Assembly (NCBI GenBank): GCA_017506865.1 | Contig: JAFCMP010000223.1 | Coordinates: 806,001-870,000 of the forward strand | Length of the DNA stretch: 64,000 bases | From: Tribonema minus | Lineage: Eukaryota; Sar; Xanthophyceae; Tribonematales; Tribonemataceae | Reading direction: 5' to 3' | In this document: positions 18,056 to 26,007 of the stretch, in pieces | How positions within the stretch are numbered: the stretch's first letter is position 1 | Layout of the letters: every line of letters starts with the position of its first letter | Notes under the pieces: model-generated | Told to the model about the DNA's origin: nothing | Database searches by the model: none | The model's input: the letters and a program-made list of their open reading frames with translations, nothing else | Translations under genes and position numbers: made by a program

Positions 18056-19219
18056 ATGAGTGTCAGCGTCGAAGTGCTGGCTGCTTACCTGCAGGACACC
18101 GAGGATGCCCGGGGCGTCGTCGCGTACATCAGGTCCACCTGGCCCAGGTCGCTCGCCACGTACTTGTCGGGCGTGAAGCGGGAGTGGATGACTCTCGAGA
18201 ACCACCACCCCGAGTATCCGGAGGACTCCGAGTCGGCATCCGCCAAGACGTCGGCGCTGCTCCGGGAGGAGCCCAAGGCTACCCGGGCGGCGCTGACGGC
18301 TGCCGTCGGCAGGATGACCGACTTCTTCGACATGCCGCTGGGCAAGCAGAACAAGGCGCAGAAACTCGCCCGCGGGCTGCGTTTCTCGGGCGATCCGAGG
18401 ATCGACGCGCTCATCGCCGGCGTGCGCATCTTCCCGGACTTCATGCGCGAGCTGCGGGTCAGCAACGAGGAGAGAGCCGACATGAAGGACAGGGCGAGGC
18501 TCGCCCTGGAGAAGAAGAGCTGCACGACGTGGGACGTGAACGCCGGCGAGCTGCTGGACTGGGCCCGTCGGGTGGTTGCGGACGACATCTCCCCTCCCTT
18601 CGAACTGGCGGCCGCACTCGCACTGCTGACCGGCCGGCGAATGGTGGAGATCTTCAAGCTGGGCAGCTTCGACGCGGCGCCGGCCGGCTACGGAGACTAC
18701 GCTTGCGCGTTCATGGGACAGGCGAAGACGAACGAGCTCGAGGCGCCTCAGCACTACCTCCTGCCGCTGCTTGCGCCCCTGTCGGACGTGCAGACGGGCC
18801 TCTCGAGACTTCGACGCATGAAGCCGGCCGCGGAGCTGAGCAGGAAGGAGGTAAACAGCAAGTGGGACGGGTGCTGCTGCACTGCCGCCAAGAAAGTGCT
18901 GGGGGAGGACCACAAGTTTCACGACATGCGCGAGGCGTACGCCATCATCACGTACAACCTCGCCCTGCCCCACACATGGTCGCTCAACTACTGGGTCAGC
19001 AAGGTGCTGGGACACAAGGGCATGGAGAACAGTCTTCATTACACTTGCATTCACGTCAAGGGGTTGAGGGACGCGGACCGGCGCCCGTGGCCGGATGCGT
19101 CGCAGCCTCCTCAGGCTGCCTTCGTCGCTGCACCCGTCCCGGCCGCTGCAACGCGAGCGACCAAGCCTGCCGGCAAGACCGCCAAGTCCGCCAAGTCCGC
19201 CGCCAAGTCCACTGCTTGA
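18056..19219 (+). CDS. Tyrosine recombinase, telomere-resolvase-like
   Basis: 387 residues. The C-terminal half has a complete tyrosine-recombinase set: Arg 194/195 in LLTGRRMVEI, Lys 224 in the beta-hairpin GQAKTNE, His 289 and Arg 292 in HDMREAYA, His 320 in VLGHKG and the nucleophile Tyr 329 in LHYTCIHV. The long helical N-terminal half and the GRRM...GQAKT arrangement resemble telomere resolvases (protelomerases, Pfam Telomere_res) more than ordinary integrases. Such enzymes make hairpin telomeres from palindromic sites. The basic Ala/Lys-rich tail (KTAKSAKSAAKSTA) is probably DNA-binding. It lies inside the 40-kb core flanked by palindrome-rich repeats. Recombinase is firm; the resolvase subtype is likely but unproven. 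Confidence 0.78.
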   Translation: MSVSVEVLAAYLQDTEDARGVVAYIRSTWPRSLATYLSGVKREWMTLENHHPEYPEDSESASAKTSALLREEPKATRAALTAAVGRMTDFFDMPLGKQNKAQKLARGLRFSGDPRIDALIAGVRIFPDFMRELRVSNEERADMKDRARLALEKKSCTTWDVNAGELLDWARRVVADDISPPFELAAALALLTGRRMVEIFKLGSFDAAPAGYGDYACAFMGQAKTNELEAPQHYLLPLLAPLSDVQTGLSRLRRMKPAAELSRKEVNSKWDGCCCTAAKKVLGEDHKFHDMREAYAIITYNLALPHTWSLNYWVSKVLGHKGMENSLHYTCIHVKGLRDADRRPWPDASQPPQAAFVAAPVPAAATRATKPAGKTAKSAKSAAKSTA

Positions 19220-19229
19220 GCCCGACGGC

Positions 19230-19451
19230 TCACTCCTCGCATCCCGAACCGCACAGATCACAAAGCTCGCAGAGGACCTCGTCTTCGACGAGAACGCGCA
19301 GCATTGCTCTGTTGGAAGCCAGCATCAGCATGGCCATCAGCAGAGCGGGCACAATCATCGCGTTCAACCGGTTCTCGAGCGACAAGAAAACCGGCACTGT
19401 CTCGCACTTGGCGCCTCCCGCTTCGCTGAACCAGCAACAGAGCTGGTGCAT
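19230..19451 (-). CDS. Possible small membrane protein
   Basis: 73 residues, with one strong hydrophobic stretch near residues 32-46 (MIVPALLMAMLMLA) and a Cys-rich C-terminus (CELCDLCGSGC). It occupies most of a 310-bp gap. Codon bias is weaker than in the firm genes. Tentative. Confidence 0.35.
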   Translation of the reverse strand: MHQLCCWFSEAGGAKCETVPVFLSLENRLNAMIVPALLMAMLMLASNRAMLRVLVEDEVLCELCDLCGSGCEE

Positions 19452-19528
19452 GGTTCAGGCCACATGCGCCACCCCATCCCAGTCCCCAGTCTTCCCTCAC
19501 GCCTCTGGGTCGCCAGCGCTCGCGTCGT

Positions 19529-20056
19529 CTACTTGAGCCTGATGGATCCCTGGTAGGGCGCGGCCTGCCCCTGGAACGCGTGGCCGCGGACGCCGAGGTA
19601 CACCCCCGCTCCCCTCTCGTACGACATGCCGACGGAGTTTCTGAGGCTCCCCTCCGCGCCCACGACACCGAGATCCGGGAAGCCCTTGTGCGAGGCGCCC
19701 TGCGGCAGCCATGCCCCCTGCGCCCCGTTGGGAGTCGAGAACGTCCTGTGTGCCAGGGCGTCCATCGTCGCTCCCGTGGGGGCGCGCTGGATGGGCGGCT
19801 GGCTGACGGGCTGCGAGGTCGGCGGCGCCTGGTAGTGCACGGGTGGGGCCGGGCGCTGGGCCTGAGCCTGTTGTTCTTTGGAGGCCATCTTCGCCACGGC
19901 CGACTTGACGGCGGAGGGCTGGATGGACGCTGGCGGCTGTGTCGGCTTGGCGTAGGGCGGGCACACGGGCTTTGTCGGTTTGGCGCACGGCGGGCAGGCC
20001 GGACCGACGGACACCGTCTTCTTGTTGATGGACTTCACCTTGTCCCAGAAGTTCAT
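19529..20056 (-). CDS. Hypothetical Pro/Gln-rich protein
   Basis: 175 residues, start MNFWDKVKSINKK. CPPC and CPPY motifs lie in a repeated AKPT-P segment (about residues 20-40), followed by a long Pro/Gln/Ala-rich linker and a Gly-rich C-terminal block (YERGAGVYLGVRG). It may be a virion-associated protein (inference). The start at 20056 is preferred over the ATG at 20089 because the latter sits inside the A/T-rich promoter element. Confidence 0.55.
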   Translation of the reverse strand: MNFWDKVKSINKKTVSVGPACPPCAKPTKPVCPPYAKPTQPPASIQPSAVKSAVAKMASKEQQAQAQRPAPPVHYQAPPTSQPVSQPPIQRAPTGATMDALAHRTFSTPNGAQGAWLPQGASHKGFPDLGVVGAEGSLRNSVGMSYERGAGVYLGVRGHAFQGQAAPYQGSIRLK

Positions 20057-20086
20057 CTGTGCGTCCGGCGCTTTGTGAGTGAAACA

Positions 20087-20096
20087 CATATTTTCG
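20087..20096 (-). promoter_or_regulatory. A/T-rich promoter-like element
   Basis: ACATATTTTC (plus-strand reading) about 31 bp upstream of the minus-strand start at 20056. Confidence 0.45.
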
Positions 20097-20110
20097 GCGG
20101 CAGCGACGCA

Positions 20111-20716
20111 CTACATGCGGGCCAAGGCTCGCGCGGTCTCGAGTCCCATCGCCTCCCTGGGCTTAATCGCCGAGAGCGTGTACGTCTCCTCGTAGAATCT
20201 GCTTTTGCGGTCGCCGTCGTCCCCCGCCAATGATGATGACGAGGGCGTGTCTGACGAGAGCGAGGCTGACAGGACCGGGGCGAGGCGAGCGTTGGGCGGC
20301 TTGAACAGCATCGCCTCGAACGCGGTCAGCGAGTCGCCGGTGAGGGGCGGCAGTGGCGGCGGAGGCGGCTCGTCCACGAGCGCCGATCCGATCGGCTTCC
20401 TCGCCGCCGCGCCTCTGGTAGAGGTGTACGCGGTGGAGGCTTTCGGCGGTTTCTGCTTGCCCGGCCCGTCGACGGTGGACTTGGCCCGAGGCCGAGCCGA
20501 GGCAGCGCCCGACTTTCCGCTGTTCGCCTCTCGGCGTGCCTGAGTGCTGTTTTTGGCTCCCTGGGGTATGTGCACGTTCACGGCGAGCACGGCGCCGAGT
20601 GCGATGCCCATCGCCAGAGCTGACGCCGGGGAACCCGAAATGACGCCGAGCAGACACAGCGCGGACGCAGCGACGACGGGCGCAGGGATGCGAGGGGTTG
20701 GCTTTCTTCCGAACAT
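20111..20716 (-). CDS. Membrane protein with two N-terminal segments
   Basis: 201 residues from MFGRKPTPRIPAP. Two hydrophobic segments at about residues 12-28 and 32-50 are followed by a long Lys/Ala/Pro-rich hydrophilic domain with a run of prolines (EPPPPPLPPL) and an acidic/Ser patch. A longer start at 20740 is embedded in the motif AAAAATGTATGG, which also precedes the genes at 41460 and 45045, so the internal ATG at 20716 is used. No family recognised; likely a virion membrane protein. Confidence 0.58.
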   Translation of the reverse strand: MFGRKPTPRIPAPVVAASALCLLGVISGSPASALAMGIALGAVLAVNVHIPQGAKNSTQARREANSGKSGAASARPRAKSTVDGPGKQKPPKASTAYTSTRGAAARKPIGSALVDEPPPPPLPPLTGDSLTAFEAMLFKPPNARLAPVLSASLSSDTPSSSSLAGDDGDRKSRFYEETYTLSAIKPREAMGLETARALARM

Positions 20717-20736
20717 GTGGGCGGCTACGATGAAGA

Positions 20737-20748
20737 CCATACATTTTT
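20737..20748 (-). promoter_or_regulatory. AAAAATGTATGG promoter-like motif
   Basis: AAAAATGTATGG in minus-strand sense, about 21 bp before the start at 20716. The same motif stands before two other membrane-protein genes (41400-41413 and 44990-45002). Confidence 0.55.
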
Positions 20749-20859
20749 GCGAAGAGCGGCGCACGGCGTCATCCCGGCCGCCCCGGGTCACAAGCCCCGC
20801 CCGCCCCTTCGGAGTGAGCCCGCTCTAAACTCCGTTTTGCGAAGACCGCTCACATCAGC

Positions 20860-21348
20860 GTGCCCTCCGGCGAGGTGGAGTTCGTGCTCGCCCTACATGC
20901 CCTCCAGGCGCTTCGCAAGCGGCCCGCCGACGGCGCACAGCGTACGCGGGGCGACGCATCCCGCCAGCGGCTCGAGGGCAGGAACTTCGAGTGCCCGTGC
21001 GGCTGCGGCGCCAAGGACGGCTGCCCCTGCGGCTGCGCTTCCGCCGAGGAGCACATGGCGGCCATGCGAGCCGAGTTCGCCGACAAGCTCAGTGCGAGCC
21101 ATGGCCACTGTACGCTCATTCGCCGCGCACTGGAGCTCGGTAGGGATCGCGTTCTTGCCATTGAGGAGCTGCATGCCATGGCTTGCCAGTGTGGCGTGAC
21201 CAACACCAACAGCGGCAACCTCACCGCTCATCGCCCGTCATTTGCTGGTGGAAGCCATGGTGGGTACTCACGCCGTGGCCGCATACTCGTCAGGGTCGAC
21301 GGGGGTGTGATGCTGCACCCCGCTTTCTTCGAGGTGTCGGACCAGTAG
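20860..21348 (+). CDS. Possible Cys-rich hypothetical protein
   Basis: An open frame with a striking Cys/Gly cluster (CPCGCGAKDGCPCGC, about residues 46-60) and a well-formed helical segment after it (HMAAMRAEFADKLS, then CTLIRRALELGRDRVLAIEELHAM). The start is unresolved (GTG at 20860; first ATG of this segment near 21054). An AACTCCGTTTTGC stretch lies just upstream. The last 80 bp overlap the convergent methyltransferase gene and are probably not meaningful. Tentative. Confidence 0.38.
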   Translation: MPSGEVEFVLALHALQALRKRPADGAQRTRGDASRQRLEGRNFECPCGCGAKDGCPCGCASAEEHMAAMRAEFADKLSASHGHCTLIRRALELGRDRVLAIEELHAMACQCGVTNTNSGNLTAHRPSFAGGSHGGYSRRGRILVRVDGGVMLHPAFFEVSDQ

Positions 21349-22179
21349 ACAGGCGAAACTGGGGGGGACGGAGTTGGCGATCATGACCCGCGCTTCCCGG
21401 GTCCGCAGAGTTGGTGAAAAGTACGAGGCTGGGAATGTCTGCAGGGCGCATACGACGTCGTTCGGAAGTGTTATCTGCTTCCCTGCCCTCAGCAGCACAG
21501 GGTAGTTTTTTGTCACAGTTCGGCTCACGCTTTCCAATGAAGCCCTGGTGTACTCCGGACGACTCCGTGTCCTGCCCTTGCGCACTGTGCCGTTGGTCTG
21601 CATGTCGCCCGCTTGCACTGGATATTGGCATCGCTTGAGAACCTCACGCAGCGGGATTTGGCGAAGCACCGGCAGCATCGGTGCATCGCCGAAGATGACT
21701 CGCTTGCGGATTTGAGGCACGCCGTGCACGCTCATGTCGTAGACACGATGAGGTATGTGCTCGTATGTCCTCAGGAGCGTCGGGGAAGCCACCTGCTCGA
21801 CCGTAAATGAGTGAAATTCTGCACAACACTCCATCAGCTTGAAGCTCCATTCGACGAGCCGCAGCCCCTCGCCCTCCCTTCGTCTCGTGTTCGCGCCGCA
21901 GAGGTTCTGGCACGGCGGCGATGCGTGCAGGTGAACATGGCCACCGGGGGGTACTCGTCGCGACACAACATGTCGGAGACGAGTGGCGAACGCCTCGGGA
22001 TCACCTCCCAGCTCCTCACACCAGTGCTCGCAGCTCGCCGACGGCGTCGTGTGATTCGCAGCGTGTACGTCCAGCGCGGCTCTCCACCTATCGACGGCCA
22101 GAATGACTACGGCGCCGGATTGACGAGCACCCTCGGAGAAGCCGCCCGCGCCGCAAAACAGGTCGATCAGGTAGATCAT
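21268..22179 (-). CDS. DNA cytosine-C5 methyltransferase, paralogue 1 of 5
   Basis: 303 residues. Motif I IDLFCGAGGFSEG (about 5-17) binds S-adenosylmethionine; motif IV ASPPCQNL holds the catalytic Cys 90; motif VI is EQV (128-130), motif VIII QIRKR (156-160), motif X IANSVPPSFA near the end. The product transfers a methyl group to cytosine C5 in DNA. The variable region between VIII and IX is short, as expected of compact enzymes. It is the 3'-most of five tandem same-strand paralogues, and carries an N-terminal insertion (TTPSAS) not found in the others. The start is set by the A/T-rich element 18 bp upstream. Confidence 0.92.
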   Translation of the reverse strand: MIYLIDLFCGAGGFSEGARQSGAVVILAVDRWRAALDVHAANHTTPSASCEHWCEELGGDPEAFATRLRHVVSRRVPPGGHVHLHASPPCQNLCGANTRRREGEGLRLVEWSFKLMECCAEFHSFTVEQVASPTLLRTYEHIPHRVYDMSVHGVPQIRKRVIFGDAPMLPVLRQIPLREVLKRCQYPVQAGDMQTNGTVRKGRTRSRPEYTRASLESVSRTVTKNYPVLLRAGKQITLPNDVVCALQTFPASYFSPTLRTREARVMIANSVPPSFACLLVRHLEESGVQHHTPVDPDEYAATA

Positions 22180-22196
22180 GGCCGATGAAGTGCGCC

Positions 22197-22207
22197 CATA
22201 TATTTCG
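22197..22207 (-). promoter_or_regulatory. Promoter-like element of methyltransferase 1
   Basis: CATATATTTCG (plus-strand reading), 18 bp upstream of the start at 22179. Confidence 0.55.
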
Positions 22208-22231
22208 CTGTCTCGCTTGGTCGTCATTGAT

Positions 22232-23080
22232 TCACGAGTCAGAGCACGTCGCTAGTGCCCCCGAGGTGCCCTCGAGGTGGCGCACCAGTTGACGGGCGAA
22301 CTTTGGTGGCAACGCATTTGCGATCATGATCCGTTGCTGGCCGATCGATCCGTGCCACTTGTAGCTCGGGGGAAATGTCTGCAGCTCGCGCATGACCGTC
22401 AGGGGAAGTTTCGTCATCCGCCCGTCGTCGAACATGACCGGAAAGTTTCTGGTCACCGTGTACGACACGTCCTGCAAACGTCTCGTCACGTACGCTCCTC
22501 TACAGCGATGACCGGCGGCGAACGCACTGCACCCGGCAGCGTCGCATCGTCTCAGGATCGTACCGATGTCAGCGCCACTCGAGCGCGGAAGCTGCGGCGC
22601 GTTCCCGAAGATGACTCGTCTGCGCGACTGAGGGATGCCGTGCTCGCTCATGGCGTACACCGAGTGCGGGAGGTGGCCGTACTCACGCAGGAGCGCGGCG
22701 TTGGGCACTTGCTCGACCGTAAAGCTGTCCGGCTGCAACAGGTCGCCAACCGCAAAGGTCCACTCCACCAGCCTCATACCCTCCCGCTCGTTGCGCATGC
22801 AGTTGACGCTGCTGAGATTCTGACACGGAGGCGAGCCGTGGAGGTGCACCAGGCCGCCGCACGGCACTCGTCGAGACACGACACGTCGGAGACGAGCGAC
22901 AAACTGTGCAGGATCGCCGCCCAGCGGCTCGTTCCAGTGCTCACAGTCGCCATGATTCGCAGCGTGTACGTCCAACGCCGCTTTCCAGCAGTCGACGGCC
23001 AGGATCACGACGGCGCCAGCCCGACTAGCACCCTCGGAGAACCCACCAGCGCCGCAGAACAGGTCAATCACGTAGATCAT
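22232..23080 (-). CDS. DNA cytosine-C5 methyltransferase, paralogue 2 of 5
   Basis: 282 residues. Motif I IDLFCGAGGFSEG, motif IV GSPPCQNL with catalytic Cys 86, motif VI EQV, motif VIII QSRRR, motif X IANALPPKFA. The N-terminal block LDVHAANHGDCEHWNEPLGG is identical to that of paralogue 5, which suggests these two are closest or have exchanged sequence. The variable region between motifs VIII and IX differs from all the others, so its target site may differ. The enzyme would methylate viral or host DNA. Confidence 0.92.
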   Translation of the reverse strand: MIYVIDLFCGAGGFSEGASRAGAVVILAVDCWKAALDVHAANHGDCEHWNEPLGGDPAQFVARLRRVVSRRVPCGGLVHLHGSPPCQNLSSVNCMRNEREGMRLVEWTFAVGDLLQPDSFTVEQVPNAALLREYGHLPHSVYAMSEHGIPQSRRRVIFGNAPQLPRSSGADIGTILRRCDAAGCSAFAAGHRCRGAYVTRRLQDVSYTVTRNFPVMFDDGRMTKLPLTVMRELQTFPPSYKWHGSIGQQRIMIANALPPKFARQLVRHLEGTSGALATCSDS

Positions 23081-23100
23081 CTCGCTCGATGCACTGGTCC

Positions 23101-23108
23101 TCACATTT
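23101..23108 (-). promoter_or_regulatory. Promoter-like element of methyltransferase 2
   Basis: CACATTTT (plus-strand reading) in the 37-bp gap, about 21 bp upstream of the start at 23080. Confidence 0.5.
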
Positions 23109-23117
23109 TGAGCGCGG

Positions 23118-24008
23118 TCATGTCGATGCACGACTCCTGTCGCCCGCTGTCGTCAACGTCGGCGCGTCCGAGTTGTGTCTCATGACATGCAGAAGCAGTC
23201 TGCGACTCATCTCAGGCGGCACGGCGTTCGCGACCATCTTCTTGGAGTGTTTGCCGAACTTGTAGCCTGGCGGAAACGTCTGGAGCAGCGAACGGACCAC
23301 ATGTGGCAGTGCCAGCTCCTTGCCTAGCGCGTCGTTCCACAAAACCGGCGCTCTCGTCGTAACGGTGTACGAGGTATCGTCGAGGCGCCGTCGGGTCGGC
23401 TTGGAGCTGCCGTCGCGCTGCGCGTCATAACCCTCCGGCGGCTGCATGCCGGCCACCGTCATGACCTCCCGCAGGGTCAGCGGGGGTGCGACGCACACCG
23501 GCAGGTCGTCCAGCGGCACGGACGACGCAATCAGGCGACGCCTGATACTGGGGACCCCGTACTTGTCGAAATGGAGGTGTCTATACTTCACCCCGCGATC
23601 GTCCATCAGCTTTCTCACTGCGGGAGCGCTGACCTGCTCGATGGTCCAGCTGTGGCACCCCACTGCCTGCACCACATCCAGCGCGAATCGGGTCAGCCGC
23701 AGCCCGACGTCCGTGTCTCTGCTGGAGCGGTTGGCCTTGGACAGCCGCTGACATGGCGGAGAGGCGTGCACGTGGACGAGCTGACCGGCAGGCACATTCG
23801 CCCCGATGAACGCCCTCAATCGCCCCGCGAGCTCTGCAGGGTGTCCCCCGACCTCTTCCCGCCAGTGATGACAATCGAGGTGATTTGCAGCGTGCACATC
23901 GAGCGCTGCCTGCCAGCAATCCACGGCCAGAATGACGACGGCGCCGGCCTGGCGAGCGCCTTCGCTGAAACCGCCGGCACCGCTGAACAGATCGATCACG
24001 TACATCAT
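23118..24008 (-). CDS. DNA cytosine-C5 methyltransferase, paralogue 3 of 5
   Basis: 296 residues, start MMYVIDLFSGAGGFSEG; motif I has the classical Ser where the other four have Cys. Motif IV ASPPCQRL with catalytic Cys 86, motif VI EQV, motif VIII SIRRR, motif X VANAVPPEMS. It is the most diverged of the five in its middle and C-terminal parts, which probably changes target recognition (inference). Confidence 0.92.
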   Translation of the reverse strand: MMYVIDLFSGAGGFSEGARQAGAVVILAVDCWQAALDVHAANHLDCHHWREEVGGHPAELAGRLRAFIGANVPAGQLVHVHASPPCQRLSKANRSSRDTDVGLRLTRFALDVVQAVGCHSWTIEQVSAPAVRKLMDDRGVKYRHLHFDKYGVPSIRRRLIASSVPLDDLPVCVAPPLTLREVMTVAGMQPPEGYDAQRDGSSKPTRRRLDDTSYTVTTRAPVLWNDALGKELALPHVVRSLLQTFPPGYKFGKHSKKMVANAVPPEMSRRLLLHVMRHNSDAPTLTTAGDRSRAST

Positions 24009-24025
24009 CGTTCAGTCGACCCTCG

Positions 24026-24034
24026 CTATATTTA
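24026..24034 (-). promoter_or_regulatory. Promoter-like element of methyltransferase 3
   Basis: CTATATTTA (plus-strand reading), 18 bp upstream of the start at 24008. It overlaps the stop codon of the next paralogue upstream (24032-24034). Confidence 0.55.
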
Positions 24035-24892
24035 CGAGCCAGCGAGGCTCGCCATGAGACGTTTCGCGAAAGCAGGAGGGACCGCGTTGGCGATGGCCTG
24101 TCGCCTCTGCACCGCGCTCATGCCCACCGGGAACGCGTCCAGGCAGCGTTTCGGAAACGTCTGCAGCACCAGCAGCTGCGGGATGGAGAGCATGGAGCAC
24201 TCTCCGACGGCGTGTCGATGCCATATCTGCGGCTGCTGCTGCGTCACCGTGTACGCCGGCTGGTTCACGGAGCGAGTCTTGTACGTGGTCGGATTGCTTG
24301 TTGCAATACTGTGACTGGTCTGGCGCGCGGACTCGGTCATTCGCGACGCAGCGCCTCCGTCGGTCAGCGCGTCCCGCATGGACACCGCGGGCTCGGCCAA
24401 CAGATGCGGAGCGTCACCGAACACGACACGTTTGCGAGTCTGCGGGACGCCGTGGTTCGAGAGATCGTACCTCACATGCGGGAGATGGCCGTACGCTTCC
24501 ATGAGGGGACGACTGGAGACCTGTTCCAGAGTGAACGAGCAGTTCGTCAGGCGGTCGAAAACGCTGAACGTCCACTCGACCAGCCGAAGACCCTCGCTCT
24601 CGTCTCTGCCGGGGTTCGCGGCCGACAGGTTCTGACACGGGGGAGACGCGTGAACGTGAACCCGTGCGTCTGCTGGTAAGTCACTGCCGATGAAGTCTCG
24701 CAATCGCTTTGCGAACCGCGAAGGGTCCCCGCCCAGCTCTTCGCACCAGTGCGTGCAGTTCAGGTGCATGACAGCGTGTGCGTCCAGCGCGTCTCTCCAT
24801 GAGTCGACCGCCAGCACGACAGTCGCACCCGCCTGGCGAGCTCCCTCCGAAAACCCTCCGATTCCACAGAAAAGGTCTATGACGTACAGCAT
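24032..24892 (-). CDS. DNA cytosine-C5 methyltransferase, paralogue 4 of 5
   Basis: 286 residues, start MLYVIDLFCGIGGFSEG. Motif IV ASPPCQNL with catalytic Cys 86, motif VI EQV, motif VIII QTRKR, motif X IANAVPPAFA. The segment between VIII and IX is rich in Ser/Thr and unlike that of its neighbours. Only 23 bp separate its stop from the start of paralogue 3, so the downstream promoter lies over its end. Confidence 0.92.
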   Translation of the reverse strand: MLYVIDLFCGIGGFSEGARQAGATVVLAVDSWRDALDAHAVMHLNCTHWCEELGGDPSRFAKRLRDFIGSDLPADARVHVHASPPCQNLSAANPGRDESEGLRLVEWTFSVFDRLTNCSFTLEQVSSRPLMEAYGHLPHVRYDLSNHGVPQTRKRVVFGDAPHLLAEPAVSMRDALTDGGAASRMTESARQTSHSIATSNPTTYKTRSVNQPAYTVTQQQPQIWHRHAVGECSMLSIPQLLVLQTFPKRCLDAFPVGMSAVQRRQAIANAVPPAFAKRLMASLAGS

Positions 24893-24910
24893 CGATTCTC
24901 ACGCGGAGGC

Positions 24911-24920
24911 AACATTTTGC
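24911..24920 (-). promoter_or_regulatory. Promoter-like element of methyltransferase 4
   Basis: AACATTTTGC (plus-strand reading), 19 bp upstream of the start at 24892. Confidence 0.55.
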
Positions 24921-24938
24921 GCTCGGTGAGCGGAGTCA

Positions 24939-25805
24939 TCACGCAGCTGGTCGCATCCCCGCACCGGCCGACTCAGCGATGGCGTTGACGAGCCGTTGTG
25001 CGAACGCCGGAGGCAAGGCGTTTCCGATCATGCGGCGACACGCCGTCGTCGCGGCGCACGTCGCAAAGTAGTTTGCGGGGAAAGTCTGCAGTCCCGCAGC
25101 TGCGTTTATGTGGAGTCGGACCAGCTTGCCGCAGCGCATGAGTACCGGAAACGCAGCCGTCACGGTGTACGCAGGCTCGTTTAGAGTCCTGGTGAAGTAC
25201 GATGTCCTTTCTCCTCGGGATCGCACGCTGCCGTTGCACTGGCGGTCGTTAGGCTCGGTGACCTGTTCGAGCTGCGCCAGCGCCTCGCCGGCAGATACCG
25301 CTGTTTCCGTCTGCAGCACGGGCGCGTGTCCGAAGATGACCCTCCTCCGGCTCTGAGGCACGCCGTGGCGTTGCATCAAGTAGACGCGATGATTCACGTG
25401 AGCGAAGCGACGCAAGAGAGCGACGTTGGGGACTTGTTCCAAAGTCCAAGAGTCCGGGCGCACCAGGTCCACGACGTCCAAGCACCACGCGACCAGACTG
25501 AGGCCGATGCTCTCCTGCCTGCGTCTATTGATCTGAGACAGATTCTGACACGGCGGCGACGCGTGCAGGTGTACCCGATCGCCTGGCGGCACCTTTCGCG
25601 CGATGAAATCTTTCAGCCTTCCGGCGAAGTCAGCAGCGGACCCGCCCAGCGGCTCGTTCCAGTGCTCGCAGTCGCCATGATTCGCAGCATGAACGTCCAG
25701 CGCCGCTTTCCAACAGTCCACGGCCAACATCACGACGGCGCCAGCCTGGCGAGCACCTTCGGAAAACCCGCCTGCGCCACAGAACAAGTCGATCAGGTAG
25801 ATCAT
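24939..25805 (-). CDS. DNA cytosine-C5 methyltransferase, paralogue 5 of 5
   Basis: 288 residues, start MIYLIDLFCGAGGFSEG. Motif IV ASPPCQNL with catalytic Cys 86, motif VI EQV, motif VIII QSRRR, motif X IGNALPPAFA, the most canonical of the five at this motif. It is the 5'-most of the tandem set and shares its N-terminal third with paralogue 2. An ATG further upstream (25850) is inside or beyond the promoter element and is not used. Confidence 0.92.
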   Translation of the reverse strand: MIYLIDLFCGAGGFSEGARQAGAVVMLAVDCWKAALDVHAANHGDCEHWNEPLGGSAADFAGRLKDFIARKVPPGDRVHLHASPPCQNLSQINRRRQESIGLSLVAWCLDVVDLVRPDSWTLEQVPNVALLRRFAHVNHRVYLMQRHGVPQSRRRVIFGHAPVLQTETAVSAGEALAQLEQVTEPNDRQCNGSVRSRGERTSYFTRTLNEPAYTVTAAFPVLMRCGKLVRLHINAAAGLQTFPANYFATCAATTACRRMIGNALPPAFAQRLVNAIAESAGAGMRPAA

Positions 25806-25827
25806 GCCCCCGCTGCCCGTTGCGGTC

Positions 25828-25836
25828 ACAATTATC
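25828..25836 (-). promoter_or_regulatory. Promoter-like element of methyltransferase 5
   Basis: CACAATTAT (plus-strand reading), 23 bp upstream of the start at 25805. Confidence 0.5.
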
Positions 25837-25971
25837 GCGATACGGACCATGTCATCGAGGCAGCACGGTCAGCGCTGAGCTCGGCATTGAGCTCGGCATT
25901 GGCAGCGCGCATTCTTCGCGGTCGCTGCGCCCCGGCCCGTGCGTTCCGCGGACCGCGCGCTCGCCTCACTC

Positions 25972-25980
25972 GACATTTTC
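25972..25980 (+). promoter_or_regulatory. Promoter-like element of A18-like helicase
   Basis: GACATTTTC, 28 bp upstream of the ATG at 26008. Confidence 0.5.
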
Positions 25981-26007
25981 ATCGCTCACAACCGTACCGC
26001 GCTCGCC

